A stretch of DNA of 64,000 bases, taken from positions 1 through 64,000 of the forward strand of contig DDQN01000014.1 in assembly GCA_002342685.1 (NCBI GenBank), read 5' to 3'. A program made the position numbers and the translations under genes. Shown in pieces: positions 1 through 8,975 of the stretch; position 1 is the stretch's first letter; every line of letters begins with the position of its first letter. The notes beneath the pieces are model-generated. The model searched no databases and was not told the origin of the DNA. It saw only the letters and a list, made by a program, of their open reading frames with translations. The DNA is from Vibrio sp. UBA2441. GTDB taxonomy: Bacteria; Pseudomonadota; Gammaproteobacteria; Enterobacterales; Vibrionaceae.

Positions 1-20
1 GTTTTAAGTCGGCGTTGACA
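1..20. mobile_element. possible terminus of an inserted element (outside end mostly beyond the window)
   Basis: Read on the minus strand, lapB coding sequence is normal up to the codons for Val-Leu-Leu just before Walker B. It then changes to unrelated sequence that gives Ser-Thr-Pro-Thr-stop. The foreign segment, read outwards from the gene, begins TGTCAACGCCGACTTAAAAC, so on the plus strand the element would end in ...TTGACA, that is with the 5'-TG/CA-3' ends used by several IS families such as IS21. Only 20 bases are visible, so no transposase or opposite end can be checked. The family is a guess. Confidence 0.35.
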
Positions 21-1905
21 ACAGTACTGGAGGACGGCCAAGTAGTGCTCTGGCGATGGCTACCGACTGACGTTGCCCGCCTGATAACAATTGTCCTCCC
101 TCACCTACTTGCCTCTCCAGACCCGCTGGATCTTGCTGGGTAAATACCGTTACACCAGCTCGGTTTGCCGCGTCCATGACTTCTCGGTCATCAACCAGTG
201 TCTGACCCAACGTGATATTATCTCGAACCGAACCAAAGAACAGCGTACTTTCTTGCGGTACACAGCCTATATTACGCCTAACGTCGATATGGTGGAGCTG
301 GCTAATGTCGGTATCATCGATACGTACATGCCCTTCAGTAGGCTTGTAGAGGCCCATAATAAGGCGTTCTAACGTAGTCTTGCCAGAGCCAATTCGACCA
401 ATAATAGCGACTTTTTCTCCGGGCCTAATTATTAGGCTTAAATCGCGAATAGAAGCGACTGGAGAGTCTGGATAGTGGAAGGTTACTTTGTCTAATTCAA
501 TTTTTCCGTGAATGATTGGACGGTGAATATAGCGTTTGCCCTCTTCTTGCTCATCTGGCATTGACATAACCTGCTCTATAATAGTCATCGAAGACTTTGC
601 TTGGTTATAGCGAGTAGAAAGCAGTGAAAGCTGCACTAAAGGCCCAATAGCACGTCCACTTAACATTGTTGCGGCTATCAAGCCTCCCATGGTCAATTCA
701 CCATCTGCGATTAAGTAAACTCCAAGAATAATCATACCAACGTTAGAAGACTGCTGAACGAAACCTGCCATGTTTTGTATGGTGTCGGTAATCCGTCGGC
801 TTTTGATATTCCAGTTGGCCATATGAGCGACCGCTTCTTCCCAGCGATACTGAAATTGACTCTGGGCACCAAATAATTTTACTGATTCCAACCCAGATAA
901 GCTTTCGATCAAGTTTGCGTATTTTTGTGAAGCTAAACGAGACCCCTCTTCAATACTCTTTCTCAATGGGGCTTGAATAAGCAGAGAATGGATAATAAGA
1001 ATCACCACTCCAATGATAGGAATAATGACCAGATTGCCTGCCAGAAGCCAGATAACGATTAAAAACAGTAAGGCAAATGGCAGGTCGATCAGTGCAGATA
1101 TTGTCGCGGAGGTAAAAAACTCTCGAATGGATTCAAATTCTTGTAAGTGCCTTGCAAAGGCTCCTACAGAGGGAGGGCGGGCTTCCATTCGAATGCCCAT
1201 CACTTTGCTAAACAGTTTTGATGAAATAAGTACGTCTGATTTTTTCCCTGCCACATCGATAAAATAGCTGCGGAGCAACTTCAAGACAAAATCAAAAATA
1301 AAGACAACAAAAATACCAGAAGCAAGAACCCAGAGGGATTCAAACGCTAGGTTAGGTACCACTTTGTCATAAACTAATCGAGTAAACATTGGTGCTGCGA
1401 TAGCAAAAATATTGACGAGTAAAGACGCGATAAAGACATCTCGGTAAATGTGTTTGGACTCAAATAATGTACCCCAAAACCAATGTCCATCACGGGTTTT
1501 TAGTATTTCAGGTGATCGTTCATCGTAGCGAAATTGTTTTTTTACCAGAAAGTAACGACCAATGTATTGTTGCTTTAAGTCTTCCAGGTGAATAGAAACA
1601 GGCATCATTTGCGAGTCAGAAGTAATTACCTCTGCTTCATGTGTCTCTGAATTAATACTTACCAGAACACAAGCATCGCCTTCTTTCAATAGTAATACCG
1701 CAGGCAAAATAAGATCAGATATTTTATCCAGCGGCGCTCGATTTTCTTTAGCAACTAACCCGGCACGCTCGGCAGAGCGTGGGAACAGAAACGGAGTTAA
1801 CCGACCATCAGATAGTGGAAGGCCGTTGATTAATGCTTCTGGTGAGTTAGCCAATCCGTAATAACGGCTGATATAAACCAGAGAATTTAAAAGTGGATCA
1901 TGCAT
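4..1905 (-). pseudogene. lapB: LapB-type type I secretion ABC transporter, truncated at Walker B
   Basis: Inner-membrane ATPase/permease of the type I secretion system that exports a giant RTX adhesin. The 633 visible residues hold an N-terminal C39-peptidase-like domain without the catalytic Cys (about 1-125), a six-helix ABC membrane domain (about 150-440) and an ABC ATPase with Walker A GRIGSGKTT at 503-511, a Q-loop (VPQES) and the LSGGQ signature at about 607. The protein then reads LLSTPT-stop where LLLDEPT is expected, so the Walker B Asp, the catalytic Glu, the D-loop and the H-loop His are all missing. Family members run about 70-90 residues further. It is the last visible gene of the lapC-lapG-lapD-lapB operon, 13 bases after lapD. 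The most likely cause is an insertion at the window edge; an assembly junction is the alternative. Confidence 0.8.
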
Positions 1906-1918
1906 TTATTGGTGACCT

Positions 1919-3829
1919 TTATTTATCGACGATAAAACCTTGGAACACTTCAATAAAGTGATCGGACAAGAAATCTAGCTGAGTATGAGTTTCTACTCGT
2001 GATGCTATTGTGGTTATCCCTAGGTCATGAGCGGTTCTTGAGATTGAAGTAAGTGTGTACCTCTGTTTTTCATCATCAATCTGATGGGTATAGAGGTAAT
2101 CCAACTTAACGTATTTAGGTCGGAACTCGTTAATGTAATCAAGTGAATGGAAATTACGACCGTAGTTATCAACACCGAAGTCAGCTCCGCTACTACGGAT
2201 AGCATGGCAGAGAAGTGCGGTATGGTGTTGATTATTAACGAAACATATCTCTGGAATTTCAAAGTGAAGTTGATGTGCTACGTCACTGTGTTTGCCAAGA
2301 GTCTTGGTTAGCCAACGAATGAAACTTGGTTCGGATATGCTGCTTACCGTTAAGTTGATTGCAAGTGTGCCTTCGAGGTACCCTTTTTCCAAATTCTTGA
2401 TCATGCTTTCGATAACATATTGGTCAAAGATATAACCCGCATTGAGTTGTTCTAAGGCAAATAGATATTGGTTTGCGCTGTAGCGAACACCATCTTTTTC
2501 AATTGCGGAGAAGACCTCTTTATGGAAGCTTTCACCATTTGCCAAATTGGCGGATTGAAACTTAAACTCGATGGTACGGTTGCTGATAGCTTCTTCAACC
2601 AGCGCTTTCCACTGTTGTTTACCCAACATGACTTGCTCACTAGAGTTCGAAACAATGCCAAAGCTCTGTTCTGGGTGTGAGTGAGCCTGAGACAGTGCAT
2701 TGTCCACTAAAGACAATATCTCGGTACTTGTTTTACGCTCTTCGTTATAGACAAGACCAAGAGAGAGCTCCATAGGCGCAGTGCCCGTTGGATCTGGTCG
2801 CATATTTTGTGCGTTGTTAACAATATTGTGGGCCAATGCTTTAAGATCTTTTTCGCTCACATTTGGCAGTATAAAGCCAAACTCTCCAGTATTGATTCTT
2901 GCAATGACGGCTGAAGGCGAATTTGTGGTTACCTTAAGATGATCGGACAGTTCCTTTACAAGGCTATCCCCAGCTTCATAGCCAGACTCTTCATAGGCAT
3001 CTTTAATAAATTGGGCCTGTAATAAAGCGACACCACCCTTGCCAGACTCTTTAAGCCACTGATTTAATTGCCCCATAAAGAAAGATCGGTTACCCAGTTG
3101 AGATACTGGATCCATATAGGCACGTTCACGTAATTGCTCTGCTTCTTTAGCTTGTGCTTTAAAGCTCTTTTCTACCTGTTGAGACATTGAGTTAATGCCC
3201 TCAACAACGGAGATCAGATCTTTTGTTTTAGGGTTTTCTAGCGGCTCACCAAATTGGTTTACGGCGATTTCTTCCATTTTTTTGGTGATAAGTTTGAGTG
3301 GTCTCAACGCTCGATTCAACATAAGTGAAACCAGAAGGATGCCAAATAAAAATATGGTGAAAAAGGCGCTAATCAGGTTGATTAGCGCATCCCATAGCTG
3401 TTCATACGCATCTCCCGGGTGGCTAATGATCTCTATTTCAGCCAACTGCATCCACCCACTGGTTACCACTCGGCGATCATGCAGCTTTGTTAGGAAATTA
3501 AGGTCGGTAAACCATTTAGGTACGTTGTTCGCGATGACTGGATACGAGCGAATGATTTCTTCATCGGTATCCAAAAAGGTCAGTTTAACAACTGAGTAAG
3601 AACTGCCGTCAAACAGTGCGTTAATGACCGACTCCACAGCTACCGTATCTTTCTGCTCGAGGTAAGGTGCGAGAGCTAGTCCAACGGTATTTATGGTGTT
3701 ATTCATCTCTGAACGTTGTTGTTGCACTAAAAAGTTACGTGTGGTTTTGAACTCGACGGCCAATACTGAACCAATAAGTATCAAAAACACAGCTAACATA
3801 CCTGCGACAAGTTGCTTATATAATGTCAT
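1919..3829 (-). CDS. lapD: LapD-type c-di-GMP receptor controlling LapG
   Basis: Inner-membrane receptor that binds c-di-GMP with a catalytically dead EAL domain and sequesters the periplasmic protease LapG, keeping the surface adhesin uncut. The 636 residues show a TM helix at about 8-25, a periplasmic LapD_MoxY-type domain (about 26-145), a second TM helix at about 150-171, HAMP (about 172-225), and a GGDEF domain whose signature is NTGEF at 313-317. The EAL domain has KEVF (437-440) where the EAL motif should lie, so neither domain should be catalytic, as in LapD. It lies 5 bases after lapG, which supports the pairing. Known-family reasoning gives the function; the degenerate motifs are read directly. 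Confidence 0.9.
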   Translation of the reverse strand: MTLYKQLVAGMLAVFLILIGSVLAVEFKTTRNFLVQQQRSEMNNTINTVGLALAPYLEQKDTVAVESVINALFDGSSYSVVKLTFLDTDEEIIRSYPVIANNVPKWFTDLNFLTKLHDRRVVTSGWMQLAEIEIISHPGDAYEQLWDALINLISAFFTIFLFGILLVSLMLNRALRPLKLITKKMEEIAVNQFGEPLENPKTKDLISVVEGINSMSQQVEKSFKAQAKEAEQLRERAYMDPVSQLGNRSFFMGQLNQWLKESGKGGVALLQAQFIKDAYEESGYEAGDSLVKELSDHLKVTTNSPSAVIARINTGEFGFILPNVSEKDLKALAHNIVNNAQNMRPDPTGTAPMELSLGLVYNEERKTSTEILSLVDNALSQAHSHPEQSFGIVSNSSEQVMLGKQQWKALVEEAISNRTIEFKFQSANLANGESFHKEVFSAIEKDGVRYSANQYLFALEQLNAGYIFDQYVIESMIKNLEKGYLEGTLAINLTVSSISEPSFIRWLTKTLGKHSDVAHQLHFEIPEICFVNNQHHTALLCHAIRSSGADFGVDNYGRNFHSLDYINEFRPKYVKLDYLYTHQIDDEKQRYTLTSISRTAHDLGITTIASRVETHTQLDFLSDHFIEVFQGFIVDK

Positions 3830-3834
3830 GGTGG

Positions 3835-4500
3835 TTACTCATCGTAATTTATTATAGGTTTGTTGAATTCCAGCGTTTTATTGCGGGAACGTAAATCATT
3901 CCACAAGCTTAAACGGGAGGATTTCCCTGCCAGTTTTCCGCTTGCCTTTTCTTTCATCAACCACAGGTTTTTACCATTAAAACTGTATATAGGTAATAGA
4001 TCGGGACGTTTTGTGGCTGGTTTTATAACAGGGTTGATATTATCTAAAAGTAAAGGGACTGCGTTTGGAGTGGGATAGTAAGCCAGTACCATATGAAACT
4101 GATTTAGCTTGATGGCTTTAACGTAGACTAAGCGCAATTTCTTGTCTGATACACCTAGCTCTAGAAGCGAAAAATATTTTGCAATAGTGAAGTCTTCGCA
4201 ATCACCAGCATTACTTCCTAAAAACTCCAGGGGTGTAGCCCAATAATCATTTTTTCCCCATAAATAGATATCATCGATAAAATTAAGTTGGTTAAAAAAC
4301 TGGTTAACCTGAGTTAATTGTTCGGACTCACTTTTTGACTTTAGGGTAGAGATTGTTTTTCGCCATGTATCGACTCTTTTTCCTGCTCGGGGGCCATAGG
4401 TTTTCGAGACGGCATCAACCCAGCGTTGCTCTTGAGTATTCAGTGCAACGGATGTTATCGAAAACACCATGAGAGCGAAAACTAGAATCCCCACTCTCAT
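3835..4500 (-). CDS. lapG: LapG-type periplasmic cysteine protease (transglutaminase-like)
   Basis: Calcium-dependent periplasmic protease that cuts the N-terminal retention domain of a large RTX adhesin and so releases it from the cell surface. The 221-residue product has an N-terminal signal-like helix (residues 3-19) and the BTLCP/DUF920 core. The Cys-His-Asp triad is visible as GDCEDF (C101), NQFHMV (H136) and LLLDN (D153). It is translated just before lapD, the gene for its inhibitor, and 47 bases after the HlyD-type adaptor. No adhesin gene is in the window, so the substrate lies elsewhere. Confidence 0.9.
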   Translation of the reverse strand: MRVGILVFALMVFSITSVALNTQEQRWVDAVSKTYGPRAGKRVDTWRKTISTLKSKSESEQLTQVNQFFNQLNFIDDIYLWGKNDYWATPLEFLGSNAGDCEDFTIAKYFSLLELGVSDKKLRLVYVKAIKLNQFHMVLAYYPTPNAVPLLLDNINPVIKPATKRPDLLPIYSFNGKNLWLMKEKASGKLAGKSSRLSLWNDLRSRNKTLEFNKPIINYDE

Positions 4501-4547
4501 TGGAAGCTCTTAAAAATATCTATGGTGAAACAAGGCACAGTAATTTT

Positions 4548-5939
4548 TTACTCCCGCAACGCAGTTTGCTGGGCCGACAAAATAGGCTTAAGCAAGTAAT
4601 TTAACACGGTTCGTTTGCCAGTAATGATGTCTACAGAGGTTGTCATTCCCGGAATGATAGGTAGCTCGCCCATTGCACCAAATTTATGCTCATCGGTTCT
4701 CACTCTAACCAAGTAAAAGCTGTTTCCTTCTTCATCTTGAATTGTATCGGCGCTAATGTGCTCTAATACGCCTTCTAGCCCACCATATCGCGTGAAATCA
4801 TAGGCGCTGAATTTGACGATAGCGGGTAAGCCTGGGCGAATAAATGCAATATCCTGAGGAGCAATTTTAGCCTCAACCAATAAAGTATCTTCAGATGGTA
4901 CAATTTCTATCAAATCCATACCGGGTTGAATAACGCCACCAACGGTATTTATATGGAGCTTTTTAACCGTTCCTGTTACTGGTGAAATTACGACGGTTCG
5001 GTTGACTCTATCTTCTAATCCTATGGTTGATTCAGTTAATGCTGATAATTTATCTTGTGCCTGATTGAGTTTTTCTTGCTGCTCGGAACGAAAGCTAAGA
5101 GCGGCTTCAATTCGGTTTAGAGTCGCTTCCCTAATGGCTGAAGTTAACGTTGGAATTTTAAGTTCTGTTGACGTTAGTTCTCTTCTTGTATCATTTAACT
5201 GACGTTGTAGTTTTAGCAGCTCGATCTTTGGAACAACCCCTTCTAACGCTAATGGTTCGGTAATTTCTAGCTCTTTTTTAGCAAAGTTATAACTGGTTCT
5301 TAAGTTACGAGCTCTCGCTTTGAGTTCAACCAGTTCTTGCTGTTTTTGATTTACTTGCTGCGTAAGTACAGAAATACTATTTTTTAGGTTTTCCAGGTCC
5401 TGCCTATACTCTGCTAGCTGGCGTTTAACTAATGCTGGCTGGTTTTCAGATAAAACTGGCGGAAAGGCTAGCTTGTTGAAATTAATTTCAACGCTCTCTT
5501 GCCAGTTTTTATTGGTGAACTTTTCTTTTATTTCTACACTGGTAATTGAAGCAGATAATTGTAAAACACTGGCAGTAAGGTTGGATATCTGCTGCTCTCT
5601 TTCACGAAAATCGGACCGGAAGCGGGTATCATCGATAAGAATAAGTTGCTGGCCTTCTTGAACAATATCACCTTCTTTAACTAAAAGACGCTTAACTAAA
5701 CCACCTTCCAAGTTTTGAACAACTTGTAATTGGGAGGATGGGATCACTTTGCCTTGACCCACGGTAACTTTATCGATCTCTGCCCAAGAGGCCCATCCAA
5801 TAGCAGCAGCAAAAAAAATAACCATCACCCAAAGAAGAACGCGAGCGCTACTGGGTGTATTCAGCAATAATGCTGCTGTTTTGTCATCAATGTATTCGAG
5901 CTCATGATCTGTTAGCTTTTGATAGTTCTTACTACTCAT
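4548..5939 (-). CDS. lapC: HlyD-family periplasmic adaptor of type I secretion (LapC-like)
   Basis: Membrane-fusion protein that links the ABC transporter LapB to an outer-membrane TolC-type channel. The 463 residues have one N-terminal TM helix (about 34-52), a biotinyl-lipoyl-like segment (GQGKVIPSSQLQVVQNLEGG), a long alpha-helical hairpin (about 120-320) and a C-terminal beta-barrel ending in the HlyD signature region (GMTTSVDIITGKRTV). The start is supported by AAGGA 7 bases upstream of the ATG. It is the first gene of the minus-strand lap operon and is divergent from pdxH. Assignment to the Lap rather than the haemolysin group rests on the neighbours. Confidence 0.88.
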   Translation of the reverse strand: MSSKNYQKLTDHELEYIDDKTAALLLNTPSSARVLLWVMVIFFAAAIGWASWAEIDKVTVGQGKVIPSSQLQVVQNLEGGLVKRLLVKEGDIVQEGQQLILIDDTRFRSDFREREQQISNLTASVLQLSASITSVEIKEKFTNKNWQESVEINFNKLAFPPVLSENQPALVKRQLAEYRQDLENLKNSISVLTQQVNQKQQELVELKARARNLRTSYNFAKKELEITEPLALEGVVPKIELLKLQRQLNDTRRELTSTELKIPTLTSAIREATLNRIEAALSFRSEQQEKLNQAQDKLSALTESTIGLEDRVNRTVVISPVTGTVKKLHINTVGGVIQPGMDLIEIVPSEDTLLVEAKIAPQDIAFIRPGLPAIVKFSAYDFTRYGGLEGVLEHISADTIQDEEGNSFYLVRVRTDEHKFGAMGELPIIPGMTTSVDIITGKRTVLNYLLKPILSAQQTALRE

Positions 5940-6267
5940 TCGCTATCCTTGGCAAAGTGCGACACCGTAAAGAATGGTGGACATAGGGTATATTAATAAT
6001 CAATTTTATTCTCTGCTAAAAGAAATGTTAAGGTTTGACTGGTTTTTATTTGATACTCAAATAGTTAGTCAGCCTAGCATACTAATTTTCTATTATGCTA
6101 GTCTTTGCACCCTGAGGGAAGACTAAGCAAATCAATATGACCATCTGATCAAGTATAGATGAATCTTATTTTCCGATGTTTGCTCGAATTATTCTCGCTG
6201 AAAAGAGTAATTTGAGGTACTTTGACCTTATAAAAAAATAGAATCAACAAAACAGTGAGGAGTCGAA
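5940..6267. other. lapC-pdxH divergent intergenic region (328 bp)
   Basis: AT-rich gap between two divergent genes, which must hold both promoters. I see no open reading frame with a credible ribosome site, no strong hairpin with a T-run and no clear operator. A GAGGAG Shine-Dalgarno for pdxH lies at its right end. Confidence 0.5.
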
Positions 6268-6903
6268 ATGGAACTGTCTGATATCCGAAGAGAATATATA
6301 AAAGGTGGCTTACGCCGCAAGGATTTAAAAGAGAATCCGATTGAACAGTTTGATCTATGGCTCAAGCAGGCTGTTGACGCAAAGTTAACTGACCCAACTG
6401 CAATGACAGTAGCAACTGTTGATGAAAGTGGACAACCATTTCAACGTATTGTATTGCTAAAAGATGTCGATAACAGTGGATTCGTTTTCTATACCAATTT
6501 AGCCAGCCGTAAGGCTCAGCAGATAGAGCATAATGCAAAGGTAAGCTTGCATTTTCCATGGCACCCTATGGAGAGACAGGTACATATTACTGGTACTGCT
6601 GAGAAATTATCGGCACTAGAAAATATGAAATATTTTTCTTCTCGTCCTAAAGAGAGTCAAATCGCAGCGTGGGCGAGCAAGCAAAGTAGTCGTATCTCGG
6701 CGCGTGGATTACTTGAAGGAAAATTTCTTGAGCTTAAAAAGAAATTTGCTAATGGTGAAATACCAATCCCAGAATTTTGGGGCGGCTTTCGCATTCGCCC
6801 AGAGTCTATCGAATTTTGGCAGGGCGGAGAGCACAGGTTACATGACAGATTTTTGTTTTCTCGTGACGGCAGCGATTGGGATGTGGAGCGTTTAGCCCCT
6901 TAG
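6268..6903 (+). CDS. pdxH: pyridoxamine/pyridoxine 5'-phosphate oxidase
   Basis: FMN-dependent cytosolic enzyme that oxidises pyridoxamine- or pyridoxine-5'-phosphate to pyridoxal 5'-phosphate, the last step of vitamin B6 synthesis and salvage. At 211 residues it is the normal family length. It carries the N-terminal IRREY substrate motif, the FMN-binding segments RIVLLK and FYTNLASRKAQQIE, and the C-terminal signature of WGGFRI, EFWQGGEHRLHDR and the terminal WDVERLAP, which holds the conserved Arg/Leu/Pro end. A GAGGAG site 7 bases upstream supports the ATG. It is a single-gene unit ending at a bidirectional terminator. Confidence 0.97.
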   Translation: MELSDIRREYIKGGLRRKDLKENPIEQFDLWLKQAVDAKLTDPTAMTVATVDESGQPFQRIVLLKDVDNSGFVFYTNLASRKAQQIEHNAKVSLHFPWHPMERQVHITGTAEKLSALENMKYFSSRPKESQIAAWASKQSSRISARGLLEGKFLELKKKFANGEIPIPEFWGGFRIRPESIEFWQGGEHRLHDRFLFSRDGSDWDVERLAP

Positions 6904-6927
6904 TAGTGAAAAAGAGGTGTCAAAAAT

Positions 6928-6960
6928 AAAAAGACCTCGTATTAAAGAGGCCTTTTTATT
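6928..6960. terminator. bidirectional intrinsic terminator between pdxH and the FGE-domain gene
   Basis: Stem AAAAAGACCTC / GAGGCCTTTTT (one A-C mismatch) around an 8-base loop, with a T-run on the plus strand and an A-run giving a T-run on the minus strand. It serves the convergent pdxH (+) and the 607-residue gene (-). Confidence 0.8.
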
Positions 6961-6993
6961 TAATGGTGTCCCGTCCTAAATAAGGTTGCTACT

Positions 6994-8817
6994 TTACAAC
7001 TGTCTTAATATTCTAAAACCAACGTAATTTGCTGCGGTATTAGGCGCTAAGAACAGTCGGCTAAATGCGGCTGCCTGATTAGGAGAGAAACTCCAGGCTC
7101 CACCTTTAGTGATGCCGCGAGAATCATTGGTCCATTCCCAGACATTACCCACCATGTCATAGAGACCAAATCCATTAGGTGCAAAAGTTTTCACTGGTGA
7201 TGTGCTAATGTTAGACCAATTAGTTCCACCCCAACCGGTATTTGCTTGTCCAGCACCAAAAGAGTTACCCCACCAATATGCGGCTTGTGCTCCGGCTCTT
7301 GCTGCGACTTCCCACTCAGTTTCAGATGGTAGACGGTAAGAATAACCGGTTTCTCGGGATAACCACTTAGTATAGGCTTTAGCGTCTGTCTGGCTAATAC
7401 AAACCGCTGGGTAGTCTGCCGATTGTTTAAACCCAGGGTTGCGCCAGTAGCTACCGCTGACAGGAACAATTTGTGATTCTTCAACAGTCGTACAAATATT
7501 CTTTAATTCGGCATCCGTTTGATAGCCAGTGGTATTAACAAATAATTCAAACTGACCTACAGTCACTGGCGTAGCTGATATAGAGTAAGCATTTGAAATA
7601 TTGATTTGTGTTGAACCATTTTCGCCAATTAAATATTGACCCGAACCAACCACTACCATTTCAGGTGCTTTGGTTTTACCACCCAGAGCATCGGCAAACA
7701 CACGGCCAGAATGCGGAAGGTTTTCTGTTTCCCTAAGAACGGCTCTTAGTGAGTGGTCTCCAGATATTCTTAACTCCTGATGGAAAGAGCGATAGCCTTC
7801 TTTTTCAATGTTGACCATGTGTGGACCTACTGGCAACATGATATCGAGAGGAGTGCTACCGTAATTCACCCCATCAATTGAGACACGATCCTGATACTGA
7901 TTTGAACGCACAGTTAACGTAACCCATTGAACTTCTTTTGTTTGGGCTAAGTCGGACTGTTCTTCACCTTGATCAAAGCAATATCGAGATTCTACATTGA
8001 GTAATTTGCATGGAGAGTTTTTAGCAGGTCGTGCTTCTAAATTGACATCCAATACCATTTTATAGCTCATTTCATCGTAGAAATTAGCGGTGGAAGCTTT
8101 GCTTCCTATTACGTGGATGTTTAAAGAAGTATTTGCAAGGTTCTGCTTAACCAGTTTAGATTCGGTTGTTTCAGACACCAGCTTTGACTGGAATTTACCT
8201 ACGACTTTTTGTAACGCTAAGCTTTTGGTTTGGTCTGTACACTGAGCTAATGTCATGCTCGATTTACACACATTAGTGAAGCTTACTTTTAGCTGTGCCT
8301 TTTCATCGAGTTCAGTGCGTAACCTCTCGACTCTTGCTCTAATTTTGTTTTGTTCAAATGCTTCTAATTCAGACTTTAATCTTTTTTGATCTGCTTCAAA
8401 CAGTGACAAGTCAGCATAGAGCTCTTGAAGTTTTTGTTCTGCTTCCAAGCGATATTTTTGATTTTGCTTAACATCCGCCCATGCTGACTGATATGCCCCT
8501 TGACTTGGGCGAATATCGAAGTCCGGCTCTTCAGATATGCGAGAATAGTCTCGATCAAGTGATTTTTTAGTCTGCGCTAGCTTGTTATCCAGCAACTTCG
8601 CTTGAGCTTCCAATCGGGCCTGCTCTTCCTGAGCTTGCCTTATGGCATTTTTTTGACTGGTGACCTGCTTTGCAGATGCATCCATTTCAATCTGTTTCGT
8701 TCTTAGCGAGCTTTCAACTTCTTGTACTGAAGCCATTGTGACTTCTGCCGCGATGGTGGTCGCTGGTACAATACAAGGGGAAAGTGCTAGCAATAATGCA
8801 GGTAAACCTTGTCGCAT
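6994..8817 (-). CDS. exported coiled-coil, PEGA and FGE-sulfatase-like (SUMF1) domain protein
   Basis: The 607-residue protein has a signal peptide (cut probably after TIAA, about residue 24) and a long coiled coil rich in Lys, Glu and Gln (about 28-180). A region with paired Cys is shared with the downstream-encoded paralogue. A PEGA domain follows (about 305-370: VSIDGVNYGSTPLDIMLPVGPH), then a C-terminal FGE-sulfatase/SUMF1 domain (about 385-607) with RLPSETEWEVAARAG, NGFGLYDMVGNVWEWTND and a terminal GFRIL. The oxidase Cys pair of true formylglycine-generating enzymes is absent from the GGAW segment, so it is more likely a binding or structural domain. The start lacks a strong ribosome site. 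It is 158 bases downstream of its paralogue on the same strand. Role unknown; a periplasmic or envelope location is inferred. Confidence 0.8.
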   Translation of the reverse strand: MRQGLPALLLALSPCIVPATTIAAEVTMASVQEVESSLRTKQIEMDASAKQVTSQKNAIRQAQEEQARLEAQAKLLDNKLAQTKKSLDRDYSRISEEPDFDIRPSQGAYQSAWADVKQNQKYRLEAEQKLQELYADLSLFEADQKRLKSELEAFEQNKIRARVERLRTELDEKAQLKVSFTNVCKSSMTLAQCTDQTKSLALQKVVGKFQSKLVSETTESKLVKQNLANTSLNIHVIGSKASTANFYDEMSYKMVLDVNLEARPAKNSPCKLLNVESRYCFDQGEEQSDLAQTKEVQWVTLTVRSNQYQDRVSIDGVNYGSTPLDIMLPVGPHMVNIEKEGYRSFHQELRISGDHSLRAVLRETENLPHSGRVFADALGGKTKAPEMVVVGSGQYLIGENGSTQINISNAYSISATPVTVGQFELFVNTTGYQTDAELKNICTTVEESQIVPVSGSYWRNPGFKQSADYPAVCISQTDAKAYTKWLSRETGYSYRLPSETEWEVAARAGAQAAYWWGNSFGAGQANTGWGGTNWSNISTSPVKTFAPNGFGLYDMVGNVWEWTNDSRGITKGGAWSFSPNQAAAFSRLFLAPNTAANYVGFRILRQL

Positions 8818-8871
8818 AGTTCTAATACTACTTTATTGATTAATTGGGCAATTCACCCATTCTATACGAAA

Positions 8872-8920
8872 ACGCCACTTTGTCAGAAATATCAACGTAT
8901 GATATTTGACAAAATGGCGT
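8872..8920 (-). terminator. long hairpin between the two PEGA-domain paralogues
   Basis: Arms ACGCCACTTTGTCA... and ...TGACAAAATGGCGT pair over about 21 positions with one mismatch and a small bulge around an ACGTA loop. On the minus strand the stem is followed by TTTTCG, so it would end or attenuate transcripts coming from the 8976-10076 gene before the 607-residue gene. Confidence 0.55.
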
Positions 8921-8975
8921 ATAAAAATCAGCTTTGTGAAATCAAACAGAAAATCAAAGACTTTCTAATCTATTT

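Noticed and set aside
3195..3599. 134-codon plus-strand reading frame
   Set aside because: Lies wholly inside lapD on the opposite strand, has no ribosome site and reads as low-complexity antisense sequence.
1919..3829. LapD as an active cyclase/phosphodiesterase
   Set aside because: GGDEF is NTGEF and the EAL motif region reads KEVF, so both activities should be lost.
6994..8817. Active formylglycine-generating enzyme
   Set aside because: The catalytic Cys pair expected after the GG(S/A)W motif is absent and no sulfatase gene is close by.
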